Of a stretch of DNA of 5,463 nt, positions 5,200 through 5,463 are shown piece after piece. Each line of letters starts with the position of its first letter. The stretch's first letter is position 1. A program made the translations under genes and the position numbers. Origin of the DNA: Acidimicrobiia bacterium (GTDB taxonomy: Bacteria; Actinomycetota; Acidimicrobiia; Spongiisociales; ZC4RG35); assembly GCA_025929005.1 (NCBI GenBank), contig JAICND010000128.1, positions 1 to 5,463 of the forward strand, in the 5' to 3' direction. The notes below the pieces were generated by a model. That model was not told the DNA's origin and did not search any database. It saw only the letters and a list, made by a program, of their open reading frames with translations.

Positions 5200-5463
5200 G
5201 CCGCAAACTCGGCCAGACTCCTTCGCAGACCGTTGGACCATTCTTTTCGATGCGCCTCGGCGGGACCGGCCAAAACGTGATTGCTAGCCCGGCCGAGGGC
5301 GGTGAGCGGATCATGGTTACAGGCCGGGTCCTCGACGGCGCCCGCGTCCCGATCGAAGACGCCCTTCTCGAGTTCTGGCAGGCCAACCCAGGCGGCCGCT
5401 ACCACCATTTCGACGACAACTGGCCCGACGACGACCGGCCCGACGACACCCGGCCCGACGGCA
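5196..5463 (+). CDS. pcaG: Protocatechuate 3,4-dioxygenase alpha subunit, 5' part
   Basis: The first 89 codons are present and the gene runs off the window. The N-terminus LGQTPSQTVGPFF (5-17) is the hallmark of PcaG, followed by GERIMVTGRVLDGARVPIEDALLEFWQANPGGRY (36-69, the intradiol dioxygenase fold core). The alpha subunit shapes the active site and pairs with PcaH but does not bind iron. Translation starts at GTG, overlapping the pcaH stop as GTGA; no ORF with ATG covers this start, so it is easy to miss. After residue 72 the protein enters an unusual acidic tandem repeat (DDNWP, DDDRP, DDTRP), in the loop where relatives have a short Asp/Pro-containing linker. The C-terminal half lies beyond the window, so whether the gene is intact is unknown. 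Confidence 0.93.
   Translation, partial: MSRKLGQTPSQTVGPFFSMRLGGTGQNVIASPAEGGERIMVTGRVLDGARVPIEDALLEFWQANPGGRYHHFDDNWPDDDRPDDTRPDG
5412..5463 (+). repeat. 15-bp in-frame tandem repeat in pcaG
   Basis: Units at 5412-5426, 5427-5441 and 5442-5456 read gacgac followed by a variable codon, a tgg or cgg codon and ccc. A fourth unit begins at 5457 and is cut by the window end. Units 2 and 3 differ at only 2 of 15 positions, which suggests recent duplication. Each unit encodes Asp-Asp-x-Arg/Trp-Pro, so expansion keeps the frame. Confidence 0.8.

Overview
The window is a compact aromatic-degradation locus: the protocatechuate branch of the beta-ketoadipate pathway. The DNA is GC-rich, with GC-biased third codon positions and short intergenic gaps. 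Together with the actinobacterial look of the regulator and of the upstream serine-hydrolase remnant, this suggests an uncultured or environmental actinomycete-like bacterium. That assignment is inference; no RNA gene or other phylogenetic marker is present. I see no mobile element, CRISPR array, tRNA or rRNA.

Layout: (1) Bases 1-270 hold the C-terminal end of a beta-lactamase-fold serine hydrolase/esterase read on the + strand. The frame is interrupted by a TGA at 34-36, although both sides stay in the same frame. (2) Bases 271-371 are the control region of the next gene and contain a palindromic operator candidate. (3) An IclR-family regulator of the PcaR/PcaU/PobR type lies at 372-1145 (+). 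(4) Convergent to it is a two-gene minus-strand operon, pcaI (1933-2808) then pcaJ (1142-1930). These encode the two subunits of a 3-oxoadipate CoA-transferase of the CatI/CatJ, glutaconate-CoA-transferase-like type. The last codons of pcaJ and the regulator overlap. (5) A 91-bp divergent control region (2809-2899) carries a second, stronger copy of the operator placed exactly midway between the pcaI and pobA start codons. (6) A + strand operon follows: pobA (2900-4087), pcaC (4109-4477), pcaH (4474-5199) and the 5' part of pcaG (5196 to the window end), with ATGA and GTGA stop/start overlaps.

Together the genes hydroxylate 4-hydroxybenzoate to protocatechuate (PobA), cleave the ring (PcaHG), decarboxylate 4-carboxymuconolactone (PcaC) and activate 3-oxoadipate with CoA (PcaIJ). 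The cycloisomerase (pcaB), enol-lactone hydrolase (pcaD) and thiolase (pcaF) are not in the window and are expected nearby, most likely downstream of pcaG. The shared operator ties the regulator gene and both catabolic operons into one regulon.

The gene content is conventional. The points most worth a second look are the shared three-half-site operator, the CatIJ-type transferase inside a pca locus, the in-frame TGA in the upstream hydrolase, a tandem DDxRP repeat inserted in PcaG, and the altered cofactor-selectivity segment of PobA.
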